Shown: positions 26,932 to 34,602 of the stretch, in pieces
Layout: each line of letters begins with the position of its first letter
How positions within the stretch are numbered: the first letter of the stretch is position 1
Virus record (IMG/VR): IMGVR_UViG_3300019756_000004
Coordinates: 1-63,690 of that record
Source: a virus
DNA: 63,690 bases
Reading direction: 5' to 3' (one strand)
Translations under genes and position numbers: made by a program
Notes under the pieces: generated by a model
Told to the model about the DNA's origin: nothing
Databases searched by the model: none
The model's input: the letters and a program-made list of their open reading frames with translations, nothing else

Positions 26932-27506
26932 ATAGAGTATTTTTTATCGGTATGAATCGCATTGCGACAAAATCGTTTTCGAATCTATTTAGAGACTCAG
27001 GATACAAATCATTCCATTACAGTTGTATGGACACAATGACAGGTCAGTCCATTATACTTGCACAACAGATGCAGAACAATCTGGATGAATTTAGACCCGT
27101 CATGCACGGTATGGACAAAGCACACGTCTATAGTGACATGTTCTGGCACAGAGAAAATGTCTGGATTGATGGTGTTAAGATGTATCGTGAAATACAGAAT
27201 CAACACCCAGATGCCTATTTTATTTTACAAACAAGGGATATGGACGCATGGTTACTTAGTAAAGAAAACCATAAAGGGGGAGCGTACATAAAACGTTGCA
27301 TGGACTTTCACGGAGTCAATCAACAAGAAATGATTGATTGGTTCAAGTACGACAGAGAAAAACACGAAAAGGCAGTGCGTAAACATTTCCTTGGATACGA
27401 TAAGTTCCTTGAGTATGACCTTGACAATGACCCTATCACTAAATTGATCGATTTCTTGAAACCAGAATTTTTCTTGCAGGAAAAGTACTGGGGACACTAT
27501 AAATAA
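26928..27506 (+). CDS. Sulfotransferase-like protein
   Basis: 192 residues, starting with GTG inside the gp4 stop (GTGA). The N-terminus RVFFIGMNRIATKSFSNLF fits the 5'-phosphosulfate-binding loop of PAPS sulfotransferases, where the G-x-x-[KR]-x-[GA]-T-[TK]-[ST] motif follows the first beta strand. AYFILQTRDMDAWLLSK fits the later strand that carries the 3'-phosphate-binding Arg. I infer transfer of a sulfuryl group from PAPS to an unknown acceptor such as a glycan or protein. It lies inside a late structural operon between gp4 and a virion-region gene, which is unusual for an enzyme. Other P-loop transferases remain possible. Confidence 0.68.
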   Translation: MNRVFFIGMNRIATKSFSNLFRDSGYKSFHYSCMDTMTGQSIILAQQMQNNLDEFRPVMHGMDKAHVYSDMFWHRENVWIDGVKMYREIQNQHPDAYFILQTRDMDAWLLSKENHKGGAYIKRCMDFHGVNQQEMIDWFKYDREKHEKAVRKHFLGYDKFLEYDLDNDPITKLIDFLKPEFFLQEKYWGHYK

Positions 27507-27517
27507 ACATATAAATA
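27498..27517 (+). promoter_or_regulatory. Two tandem T4-type late promoters
   Basis: Exact TATAAATA boxes occur at 27498-27505 and 27510-27517, 12 nt apart, upstream of the ATG at 27544. The first contains the stop codon of the sulfotransferase-like gene. They would drive the block from 27544 through the tape measure. Confidence 0.8.
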
Positions 27518-27543
27518 AAAGAAGAGTTTTTAAGGGATAGTAG

Positions 27544-28128
27544 ATGTCAGACATCTTTAACAGATTAAGTATTCAAGCGTTTCGTTCGGGGATTACTCCA
27601 CGTACCGAAGAATCACGTAAGTGGTTCTTGAAGAAAGCGCAGAATATGAGAAGCATCAATCGTGAAGCGTTGATGCAAGAAGATCCTCTCAAGTCGAGAT
27701 CTAAACAGATCGTTGGCGGGATGTTCATGTTCGGATATGATCCCAAACACAAAGACACACTACCATACTATGATGTGTTTCCGTTAGTGATAGTACTTGG
27801 CCCGGCAGAGGGAGGATTCTTAGGATTGAATCTACATTACCTACCTCCAAAGTTGCGTCTTTTATTCTTCTCTAACTTGATGGATATTCAGGGTAGTAAG
27901 TTGAGTGAAAATGATAAGTTCAGTTTGACTTATCGTACACTAAAGAAAGCGTCAAACTTGAGATACTTTAAACCGTGTATTAAGCACTATTTGAATGCTC
28001 AAGTAACAAGTAAGTTCGCAGAAGTACTTGCACCAGAGTGGGAGATTGCAGTGTTCTTACCAACCGCACAGTTCCGTAAACGTTCTAGTGCAAAAGTATT
28101 CTCAGATAGTAGGCAGATGATAGGATGA
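27544..28128 (+). CDS. Conserved virion-region protein of unknown function
   Basis: 194 residues. Distinctive segments are GGMFMFGYDPKHKDTLPYYD, FPLVIVLGPAEGGFLGLNLH and YLPPKLRLLF. I know this pattern from tail-region genes of myoviruses but not with an established function. It is the first gene after the tandem late promoters and overlaps gp54 by 4 nt (ATGA). A role in the hub or tail assembly is inferred from position only. An AAGGGA ribosome-binding site precedes the ATG. Confidence 0.7.
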   Translation: MSDIFNRLSIQAFRSGITPRTEESRKWFLKKAQNMRSINREALMQEDPLKSRSKQIVGGMFMFGYDPKHKDTLPYYDVFPLVIVLGPAEGGFLGLNLHYLPPKLRLLFFSNLMDIQGSKLSENDKFSLTYRTLKKASNLRYFKPCIKHYLNAQVTSKFAEVLAPEWEIAVFLPTAQFRKRSSAKVFSDSRQMIG

Positions 28129-28856
28129 GTTTTAGTATAGAGACACTGAAGGCACAGATTACTCAGTCGGGTGGTCTTGCAATGAAGAATCAGTTCATGG
28201 TAGAACTACCACAACTTGAGTCGTTCCCTATGGACATTCGTGAACTGGATGTCATGTGTCTGACTACATCATTGCCTGGCAGACAGGTAATGTCGCAAGA
28301 AGTTACCGTGGGTACGACACAAAGAAAAATTGCAAATGGTTTTGCAACCACAGATATGCAGATGACTTTCTTAGTTGCAAATAACCACATGATACGTCAA
28401 TACTTCGAAGCATGGCAAAACGAAGCACATAACCAAACAGAGAAAACTGTAGGGTACTTCGAAGATTATACATATGACGTGAAGATACATACAATAGAAA
28501 GAGGACTGAGACTTGCCTTGTTTAAAAAACAACTGGGTTTCATGGACAACGTACCTAGTGTTATCAAGAATAGACTTCCTGATCTAGGGCCGATTGATCT
28601 TTCTCAGGGTGAGATAGACTTAGGTGCATCTTTCCCTATGAAACAAACATACACGTGTACACTCTTTGAGTGTTACCCGACTTCGTTACAAGAACAAGCG
28701 TTGAGTAGTTCGGATGAAGGATACATGGAACTCACCGTCCAACTCTCTTACACTGATTTTGAAAGTAAAGCAGGTGAATTTACTAGTGAAGGTGAATCTT
28801 TTGGTCGAGGCGTTGCTGGCGCTGTAGGCGGTTTGATTGGCAGAGCACTTGGTTAA
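28125..28856 (+). CDS. 54: Baseplate tail tube initiator gp54-like
   Basis: 243 residues (T4 gp54: 320). The order of elements fits a tail-tube-fold initiator: LPGRQVMSQEVTVGTTQRKI, the beta strand MQMTFLVANNHMIRQYFEAW, then EDYTYDVKIHT and a C-terminal CTLFECYPTSL with ELTVQLSYTDFES, analogous to the T4 elements GCIPISV and FDVTFAYRV. The last 25 residues are Gly-rich. gp54 and gp48 start the tail tube on the hub. The lineage (gp54 against another tube-like protein) is inferred from size and place before gp26. Confidence 0.65.
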   Translation: MSFSIETLKAQITQSGGLAMKNQFMVELPQLESFPMDIRELDVMCLTTSLPGRQVMSQEVTVGTTQRKIANGFATTDMQMTFLVANNHMIRQYFEAWQNEAHNQTEKTVGYFEDYTYDVKIHTIERGLRLALFKKQLGFMDNVPSVIKNRLPDLGPIDLSQGEIDLGASFPMKQTYTCTLFECYPTSLQEQALSSSDEGYMELTVQLSYTDFESKAGEFTSEGESFGRGVAGAVGGLIGRALG

Positions 28857-28887
28857 ATTTAATTATTAATATATTGGAGAACACATT

Positions 28888-29595
28888 ATGGCATTACCCA
28901 AGTTAAACGAGTCCCCGAATTACAGTACGACAATTCCGTCTACGGGGCAAAAGGTGACGTTCCGTCCATACCTAGTCAAAGAAGAAAAGGTATTGATGAT
29001 TGCGTTTGAGACAGGAGATCAGAACCAATCGCTTCAGGCGATTTGTGATACACTAGAAGCGTGTATCTCTGAGGAAATTGATGTAAAGAATCTTTGCACA
29101 TTTGACATTGAGTATCTGTTCACACAGATTCGATCTAAGTCAGTGGGTGAGACAGCAACCATCACTCTTCCTTGTTCTGAATGCGACAAGAGAACAGAGG
29201 TTGGTGTTTCATTACAGGATATCAATATCGATGTGGGTGACGTTGAAAACACAATTCAGTTGACCGACAGTATTAGTATTCAGATGAAATACCCTTCGTA
29301 TGCACAGGTTCTCAGTCTAGATCTCGCTAATGCGAACGACACTGAAGTAGGATTCAACATGATTGCAAAGTGTATCTCTGCAATTTTGACTGAAGAGGAA
29401 AGGATTGATACCAAAGATGTCAAGGAAGATGAAGTCATGTCATTCATCGAACAGATGACTGCGGATCAGTTCAAGAATGTGACACAGTTCTTGCAGGACA
29501 TTCCAACGTTGAACCAAGACGTTGAATATATCTGTAACAGTTGTGGTCATGAAAACAAAACCAGACTTAAAGGGATTAACGATTTTTTATCATAA
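28888..29595 (+). CDS. 26: Baseplate hub / tail assembly chaperone gp26-like (zero-frame product)
   Basis: 235 residues (T4 gp26: 208). The fold pattern fits the phage gp26 family: TFRPYLVKEEKVLMIAFE near the start, FDIEYLFTQIRSKSVGE, and two Cys pairs (CSEC near residue 98 and CNSC near 221) that probably bind zinc. A clear GGAGA ribosome-binding site lies 8 nt before the ATG. It ends GAT TTT TTA TCA TAA, and the last codons form a slippery heptamer (see separate entry). Its place directly before the tape measure is that of a tail assembly chaperone. Confidence 0.8.
   Translation: MALPKLNESPNYSTTIPSTGQKVTFRPYLVKEEKVLMIAFETGDQNQSLQAICDTLEACISEEIDVKNLCTFDIEYLFTQIRSKSVGETATITLPCSECDKRTEVGVSLQDINIDVGDVENTIQLTDSISIQMKYPSYAQVLSLDLANANDTEVGFNMIAKCISAILTEEERIDTKDVKEDEVMSFIEQMTADQFKNVTQFLQDIPTLNQDVEYICNSCGHENKTRLKGINDFLS
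29583..29589 (+). promoter_or_regulatory. Slippery heptamer T TTT TTA for -1 ribosomal frameshift
   Basis: In the gp26 frame the codons read GAT TTT TTA, giving the canonical X XXY YYZ heptamer U UUU UUA four codons from the end. AGGGA at 29571-29575 lies 7 nt upstream and could act as an internal Shine-Dalgarno stimulator, as in dnaX. After slipping, the -1 frame is open to 29786. Confidence 0.75.
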
Positions 29596-29786
29596 ACCTT
29601 TCTCACGATAATTTGGTCAATTACTATAAGACCAATTTTTCGTTGATGCAACACCACAATTATAGTTTGGCAGACATTGAAACAATGATGCCGTGGGAAA
29701 GGGAGATTTATGTCGCTATGTTAGTTGACTGGGTGAAGGAAGAGAATGATCGTATAAAACAAGAACAGATGAAACACGGACATTAA
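29589..29786 (+). CDS. Frameshift extension of gp26 (chaperone fusion tail)
   Basis: The -1 frame relative to gp26 is open from just past a stop at 29577-29579 to the TAA at 29784. Read as a fusion at the slippery site it adds 65 residues, giving a product of 299 residues. The tail contains FSLMQHHNYSLADIETMMPW followed by EREIYVAML and a charged helix, a typical second part of tail assembly chaperones. The extension has no good own start: the first ATG (29646) lacks a ribosome-binding site. The tape measure begins 3 nt after its stop. An independent 46-residue gp51-type product is the alternative. Confidence 0.75.
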   Translation: MINLSHDNLVNYYKTNFSLMQHHNYSLADIETMMPWEREIYVAMLVDWVKEENDRIKQEQMKHGH

Positions 29787-29789
29787 GAA

Positions 29790-31955
29790 ATGGCAGATAA
29801 CGAAAAGTTACTTCAGGCAATAGATGCGTTAAGGTTTGAGAATGCTCAGTACCATGACGAAAACTATCTGAAGCAAGGTAAGCAAGTAGCTAACTCAGAG
29901 GTTACCGTCAAACTTATGGCGGAACTTGTTGATGAGTTTCGTCAGGGCAGAGCTGACGATAAACTTGATGCCGAAGAACGAAGACGTGACGCTGCAAAAG
30001 ATCAAGGATCTGGAGGGCCAAAACCACCCGAAAGAAGTAATCGAGATGACACTGACGTTGATTTCGGACTCAGTGGAATCCTTGCTACTGTTGCAGGAAT
30101 TGGTGCCGCAGTTGCAGGATTTGCAGTAGGTCTAGTTCAGGGTGTTTCAAATATCTTCAAACTTGCCACTGCAGCTTTCCGTACACGTCTTACCGCCATC
30201 TTTGCACCAGTGACTAGATTCGTCGATGCAATTACAGATGTATTTGGTAAACGTGGTTCGTCACAATTCCTCAAAGGAAACACCTACAAAACTCTAGGGA
30301 ATCTGACCAAGTACTTCCGTGGTTTCGCAGATATCATCAAAAGCGTTGAGACTCGTTTCGCTAGAATAGGTACTCAGATCACACAGTTCAGTAGAACTGT
30401 TCGTTCGTATGCAGGAATGCTTACAAACGTTGTTAAGGATTTTGGTAAATTAAAACTCAATCAAATCGGGGCGGCGTTCTCCAGATTCACACAAGGTATT
30501 GTAAACTTCCAGAGATCTGTTGTTAAATATATGACGTTCGGTGAGAACAGAGCGCTAACCGGACTCTTAGAAAAGATAACCAAACCAGTCAAGAATTTCA
30601 TAAACGGTTTACGTGGTGTTGGTGAAAGCACCAGTAAAATTGCTAAGACCATGAAATCTTTCTTTGGTGCGTTCAAAGTGATTGGACGATTCGTTGCATT
30701 CCCTCTTACTGTAGTAATGGGTTTGATCGATTCCTTCAAGGGCGCAAGAGACAATATGGAAGGCAGAGTTGGTGCATTCGATAAAATTCTTTCTGGTGCA
30801 ATCGGTGCAATCGCAGGACTTATTAAAGGTCTTATTCTAGTACCGATTGATCTACTCAAATCTGGTATCTCTTGGGTCGCCAAAAAACTAGGGTTTGAGA
30901 ACTTTGCTAACTTACTTGACTCGTTCAGTTTCGCAGACTCCTTTATGGAATTCACTTCACGATTGACAGATGGGTTCATATACACTTTCAGAAATGCCAT
31001 TGACAGTATTATGAAACCTTTCGAAGATGGTGTAGACTTGGGTTCTATTTTTGAGTTTGTGGTCACCCTACCCTATAAGATAGTAACTAGTCTTCTTGAT
31101 TTAACTAAGTCTGCTGTCGGTTCATTGTTAGGTTTGTTTGGTGCAACAGATGCAGAAGAAGCACTAGGATCATTTAGTTTCACAGACATGTTTGATAGTC
31201 TGATCCAGTTCGTAAAGGAACTACCGACCAGATTGGCAAATGCATTGTTAAGTTTCTTCGAAGATCCAATAGGTGCCATCAAAGACGGTCTTCAGATTGC
31301 GGGTAACTTTGCAAGTATGGCAGGGGCAAAAATTAAAAGTCTATTAGTAGGTCTGTTACCAGACCCAGATAGTCTTGTAGCAAATCTAGTACCGGACGCT
31401 CTTTATGAATGGGCAAATGAACCACCACCTGCTCCACCTGAACCTGTAGTTGCAGACGTACCTGCTACTGAGACACAAAATCCAATATCCAGATCAGAAG
31501 AACCACAAGAAATTCGTGGGGTAGATGAAGATGGTTTTGAATACATCGAACGTAGAAGACCCGCTTCTATGGATAGACCCGCCAGTACTGCGATTGCAGG
31601 TACTAGGGATATTTACGGTGAAGAGTTTATTGATCCGGTAACAGGAGAGTCAAGAAGACAGAAGGTCTTTGAAGCGGATCCAATGATTGCGGCAAAACTA
31701 CAGAAGGACAACGATGAGTTCTTTGCAGAGATGGATCGACTTGAGGCGGCAAAAAACACTAGGGGTCAAGACTTAGATCAGATGTCTAGAACGAATGCTC
31801 AGTCAGCTTCTTCAGGAATGAATGTTGTGGTGAGTGCACCAAATCAGACAAGTACGACTACAAACAATTCAAATACTGCAGCCATAATAGACCAAAACCT
31901 GCCAACCGTAGATACGAATGACAGGTCTTGGGGTTTAGGTGGATCTTTCGGTTAA
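29790..31955 (+). CDS. 29: Tail length tape measure / hub protein gp29-like
   Basis: 721 residues. Charged helical N-terminus, then an Ala/Gly-rich hydrophobic stretch (about 93-130, ATVAGIGAAVAGFAVGLV), a long helical middle rich in Lys, Phe and Thr, a second hydrophobic region near 300-360, and a Pro-rich, acidic, less ordered C-terminal 180 residues. The composition and place directly after the chaperone pair identify the tape measure, which sets tail length and leaves the tail at infection. T4 gp29 has 590 residues. Its stop shares TTAA with the convergent gene. Confidence 0.8.
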   Translation: MADNEKLLQAIDALRFENAQYHDENYLKQGKQVANSEVTVKLMAELVDEFRQGRADDKLDAEERRRDAAKDQGSGGPKPPERSNRDDTDVDFGLSGILATVAGIGAAVAGFAVGLVQGVSNIFKLATAAFRTRLTAIFAPVTRFVDAITDVFGKRGSSQFLKGNTYKTLGNLTKYFRGFADIIKSVETRFARIGTQITQFSRTVRSYAGMLTNVVKDFGKLKLNQIGAAFSRFTQGIVNFQRSVVKYMTFGENRALTGLLEKITKPVKNFINGLRGVGESTSKIAKTMKSFFGAFKVIGRFVAFPLTVVMGLIDSFKGARDNMEGRVGAFDKILSGAIGAIAGLIKGLILVPIDLLKSGISWVAKKLGFENFANLLDSFSFADSFMEFTSRLTDGFIYTFRNAIDSIMKPFEDGVDLGSIFEFVVTLPYKIVTSLLDLTKSAVGSLLGLFGATDAEEALGSFSFTDMFDSLIQFVKELPTRLANALLSFFEDPIGAIKDGLQIAGNFASMAGAKIKSLLVGLLPDPDSLVANLVPDALYEWANEPPPAPPEPVVADVPATETQNPISRSEEPQEIRGVDEDGFEYIERRRPASMDRPASTAIAGTRDIYGEEFIDPVTGESRRQKVFEADPMIAAKLQKDNDEFFAEMDRLEAAKNTRGQDLDQMSRTNAQSASSGMNVVVSAPNQTSTTTNNSNTAAIIDQNLPTVDTNDRSWGLGGSFG

Positions 31956-32170
31956 AGAACAGTTAGCAACTCTTCAATCAGGGTTGCTTTCTTCTTACGT
32001 TTATCCAACTCTACTCCGTTCTCTCTACCCAACTTCTCAAGTTGTGCCTTGGTGAGTTTTCCTAGAGACTCGGCAGTGTGGGTTGGTTCGGAAACTTCAT
32101 CAAAGATAGTTTTCCCGAAGTCACCCTCTGCTGAGATAGGAGCAAAGATTTTCTTAAGCCAATTAAACAT
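31952..32170 (-). CDS. Small SAP/Rho-N-like protein
   Basis: 72 residues. An amphipathic N-terminus (MFNWLKKIFAPI) is followed at about 38-70 by a SAP/Rho-N-type helix-extended-helix motif, LGKLTKAQLEKLGRENGVEL then KKATLIEELL. Such motifs usually bind nucleic acid. It is the next gene after gp32 in the same orientation with a 12-nt gap, so it may work in replication with gp32. It converges on the tape measure gene with overlapping stop codons. Confidence 0.7.
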   Translation of the reverse strand: MFNWLKKIFAPISAEGDFGKTIFDEVSEPTHTAESLGKLTKAQLEKLGRENGVELDKRKKKATLIEELLTVL

Positions 32171-32181
32171 AGTGTATCTCC

Positions 32182-33102
32182 TTAGTCTTCTTGGGCCATT
32201 TTAGCGAAGTAGGACAGAGTGTCCTCTTCATCATCTGTTGCTCCAACTGAAGGTTCAGGGGCGGCAACAATTTCAGGTTCAGGTGCAGATTTACCTACAC
32301 TTGACTCTGCAGTCTGAGTCAAAGACTCATTCTTCGCAGTCACATTAGATCCTACCGCAGTACCTAGTACTAGACCAAGACGTGCTTCCAGATCAGTGTA
32401 TGACTTAAAGTTTGCAGGATCGATGAACTCATTCAGATCGTACTGTTGATTGTACGTTGCTTCGAGTTTAGTCTCATCCGCATCGAACAATGCAGAAGTA
32501 GATTTGAACTCCGACTTATCGTAGTTACGATAACCGGCAACGTTACGGATCTTCAGTTCGAAGTCTGCACCATTCCAAAAGTCGAATGGATTGATGGGTT
32601 CTTCGCCCGGAAATTGTGGTTGCATAAGATCCATGATCTTATCAAAAATCTTCTTACCAAATTCATAGTAGAAGACTTTACCGTTATTGGCAGGGTTAGC
32701 AGGATCGTTCACAACAAGGATGTTGGACACGTAGTGTAACCTACGCTTCTGCTTACGAGCAGTTTCCTTATCTTCTTCGAGTCCTGTGTTCCATAGACGT
32801 GAGTTGAGTTCGGATACAGGATCCTTCTGACCAATGGTAGTCAAAGATTTCTCAATGTACCACTGACCTTGAGGGCCTTTGAATCCATGATCCCAATAAC
32901 GTACCCATGGAGTTTCCATACCTTCCACTGCAGGAAGGAAACGAATAACAGCATAACCATTACCGCTTTCATCGACGGTTGGTTTCCACTGACGTTCGTC
33001 TACGTACTTATTGGTTTGTTGTTTCTGACCAGACGCTTCTTGTGCAGCGTTGACCAATTTTGAGATGTCGGCAGACCGACTTTTTAGGTTAGCAAAAGAC
33101 AT
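32182..33102 (-). CDS. 32: Single-stranded DNA-binding protein gp32
   Basis: 306 residues (T4: 301). The OB core is clear: NGYAVIRFLPA, WVRYWDHGFKGPQGQWYIEK, HYVSNILVVNDPANP and GKVFYYEFGKKIFDKI, matching T4 gp32. The C-terminal tail is acidic, ending after DDEEDTLSYFAKM, as needed for contacts with other replication proteins. The zinc-finger cysteines of T4 (77, 87, 90) are absent; the whole protein has no Cys. It coats and protects ssDNA in replication, recombination and repair. It has a combined early/late promoter upstream. Confidence 0.93.
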   Translation of the reverse strand: MSFANLKSRSADISKLVNAAQEASGQKQQTNKYVDERQWKPTVDESGNGYAVIRFLPAVEGMETPWVRYWDHGFKGPQGQWYIEKSLTTIGQKDPVSELNSRLWNTGLEEDKETARKQKRRLHYVSNILVVNDPANPANNGKVFYYEFGKKIFDKIMDLMQPQFPGEEPINPFDFWNGADFELKIRNVAGYRNYDKSEFKSTSALFDADETKLEATYNQQYDLNEFIDPANFKSYTDLEARLGLVLGTAVGSNVTAKNESLTQTAESSVGKSAPEPEIVAAPEPSVGATDDEEDTLSYFAKMAQED

Positions 33103-33177
33103 ATTTTTTCTCCAGTATGTGCAATATATGCAGTTTATTTACAATTGTTTTCAGCGTATTTTCACTTCAACATAATC

Positions 33178-33206
33178 AGTATAACCTATTTATACTCAAA
33201 TGTCAA
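33178..33206 (-). promoter_or_regulatory. Overlapping early (sigma70) and late promoter for gp32
   Basis: Minus strand: TTGACA (33201-33206), a 17-nt spacer, TATACT (33178-33183). Inside the spacer lies an exact late box TATAAATA (33187-33194). The gp32 ATG follows about 75 nt downstream. Both start sites would fall close together. Confidence 0.8.
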
Positions 33207-33405
33207 GCGTATTTTGTTTTTCTAGAAAATTTAGCGACATTGCTTCACTCTCTAGACGTTCCACAATTGAGGGTGTAAGATACTTCTTAACATCCTCAAC
33301 TTCCATTTTGTTCTCTTCACATAAGTGAACAATGGTATCTATATAATTCAGACCGCTACGTCTGACAGTCATCTCCACCATCTTCGAGAACCTCTTCCGG
33401 TTCAT
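33196..33405 (-). CDS. 33: Late transcription accessory protein gp33-like
   Basis: 69 residues from the ATG at 33405, which has AGGAGG 9 nt upstream; the longer in-frame start at 33465 lacks such a site. The sequence RKRFSKMVEMTVRRSGLNYI through IVERLESEAMSLNFLEKQ fits the small gp33 proteins of marine T4-like phages. gp33 bridges RNA polymerase and the sliding clamp to activate late promoters. Its 5' part overlaps the upstream gene by 50 nt. The presence of TATAAATA promoters supports the assignment. Confidence 0.7.
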   Translation of the reverse strand: MNRKRFSKMVEMTVRRSGLNYIDTIVHLCEENKMEVEDVKKYLTPSIVERLESEAMSLNFLEKQNTLDI

Positions 33406-33937
33406 AAAGTTCTCCTCCTGTTCGGGGGTTTCCTTTTGGTTCGGAAGCGTAAACTCTATCGTCATGTTCTTTCATCTCCTTTGTGTACTCGCCACAGTCA
33501 GAGTAGAAATGTCCTATAGTTCTTTTGGGGCGACCATTCGCATCGTAAGCCATGGTGTACACAAAGGTATTCATCTTACCCTCTTTGTGTCTACCATAAC
33601 GATGGTCTAACCAAATACTACTCTCAAGGTAACGTTTCATATTAGAAAGATAGACTTCTAATACTTGATATTCCAACCTCTCCTTCGAATCTTTGGAAAG
33701 GCGCTGTTGTTTCTTAGCACGAAGTTCTTCACCAACTTCTTTGATCCATCCCTTCACCTTTTTCCAGTGTAGGGGATGATCTTCGTCCATCTCTCTAAGA
33801 ATAGGATGAACTGACTTTGAACCGTCATGTCCACGAGCGAGTCGTGCTTTGGCAAGTCTTTCACTTGCCGCCGCACGTTGTTCATCACTCATTGGTTTGC
33901 GTTTTTTACGCAAGGTAGGATTTTTCTTTAAACCCAT
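33356..33937 (-). CDS. Conserved T4-like phage protein of unknown function
   Basis: 193 residues. The N-terminus is Lys/Arg-rich (MGLKKNPTLRKKRKPMSDEQ, then AAASERLAKARLARGHDG), the middle helical and charged, and the C-terminal part (about 115-193) aromatic then acidic with Cys-Gly-Glu and a Cys near the end. The segment SVHPILREMDEDHPLHWKKV is distinctive. I recall similar genes next to gp33 in marine T4-like phages but no function. The basic N-terminus suggests nucleic-acid contact. Confidence 0.65.
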   Translation of the reverse strand: MGLKKNPTLRKKRKPMSDEQRAAASERLAKARLARGHDGSKSVHPILREMDEDHPLHWKKVKGWIKEVGEELRAKKQQRLSKDSKERLEYQVLEVYLSNMKRYLESSIWLDHRYGRHKEGKMNTFVYTMAYDANGRPKRTIGHFYSDCGEYTKEMKEHDDRVYASEPKGNPRTGGELYEPEEVLEDGGDDCQT

Positions 33938-34242
33938 GACTCACACCGATACTCCACTAAATTTTCGACTCGAAACGATCTCCAGTCGTTGACCTCAAGA
34001 TCAAACAGAACAACGATGGTTTCGTTCTGTTCACGTTTGTCTTCGGTCTTAGGATGTTTCTCTTCAGGGATTATATCAAACTTACGAGTCCCACGCATAT
34101 TGCGTAAGTCTCCGTTGACTTTCTTAAACTGAAGATCTACGATCCCGTCTTGGAGTGCTTCAAGAATTCCTTGCCTCTTCGATTCTAGCGACTTCGCCTT
34201 CATCATCTCCGGAGTCATCTCCGAGTCCATCACTTGTTCCAT
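33928..34242 (-). CDS. Small Sm-like/SH3-barrel (WYL_2-type) protein
   Basis: 104 residues from the ATG at 34242, chosen for the AAAGGAGA site 6-7 nt upstream; a start at 34302 would overlap the neighbour by 140 nt. The C-terminal 60 residues contain VDLQFKKVNGDLRNMRGTRK, then VVLFDLEVNDWRSFRVENLV, the pattern of a small phage SH3-like barrel family (WYL_2, formerly DUF2693). Family members are presumed regulators or nucleic-acid binders. It overlaps the next gene by 10 nt. Confidence 0.65.
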   Translation of the reverse strand: MEQVMDSEMTPEMMKAKSLESKRQGILEALQDGIVDLQFKKVNGDLRNMRGTRKFDIIPEEKHPKTEDKREQNETIVVLFDLEVNDWRSFRVENLVEYRCESWV

Positions 34243-34480
34243 TATCTTCTCCTTTAGCTTGAGCATCTGCATGAAGTTCTTTGACCCACTGGTCACCCTC
34301 ATCGTAGTAGACGATCATACGCTCATTCGCAATGATCAACTCTTCGATATTCTTCAATTCCTCTTCCGGAGCCTTATCCTTCATTCGTTCTTGAATGTAG
34401 ATAATGTTCTGGACATAGGTATCTTTCAGAACCGCCTTAGTCTTTTCTAAAGCTTCTTGAAATTCTTTTTCGGTGTACAT
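34160..34480 (-). CDS. Helical acidic protein of unknown function
   Basis: 106 residues, preceded by GAGGA 7-8 nt before the ATG. The first 70 residues are charged and helical (FQEALEKTKAVLKDTYVQNI), and the last 35 are acidic, Gly/Asp-rich and probably disordered. It overlaps the 34242 gene by 83 nt in another frame, a large overlap, so the C-terminal part may be constrained mainly by that gene. I do not recognise the family. Confidence 0.55.
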   Translation of the reverse strand: MYTEKEFQEALEKTKAVLKDTYVQNIIYIQERMKDKAPEEELKNIEELIIANERMIVYYDEGDQWVKELHADAQAKGEDNGTSDGLGDDSGDDEGEVARIEEARNS

Positions 34481-34602
34481 AAACTATCCTCAATTTGTTG
34501 GAGTTCTTTCTCCAATTCAATGTTAAGACGCTTCTGTCTTCGTTTTGCATTAGATTTCTCTACCGCACTACGAATCATTTGAAATCGCAATCTTTTATCC
34601 AT
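34447..34602 (-). CDS. Possible small basic protein (51 residues)
   Basis: The frame from ATG 34602 to TAG 34447 encodes a Lys/Arg-rich, helical protein (MDKRLRFQMIRSAVEKSNAK). A perfect sigma70 -10 box overlaps its ATG, so transcripts from that promoter would lack this start; it could only be made from read-through or from the internal ATG at 34578. It overlaps the 34480 gene by 34 nt. I give moderate to low weight to it. Confidence 0.4.
   Translation of the reverse strand: MDKRLRFQMIRSAVEKSNAKRRQKRLNIELEKELQQIEDSLCTPKKNFKKL

Noticed and set aside
29613-29635. Stem TTGGTC/GACCAA with an 11-nt loop downstream of the slippery site
   Set aside because: It begins about 23 nt after the heptamer, farther than usual stimulatory stems, and is only 6 bp; not claimed as part of the frameshift signal.
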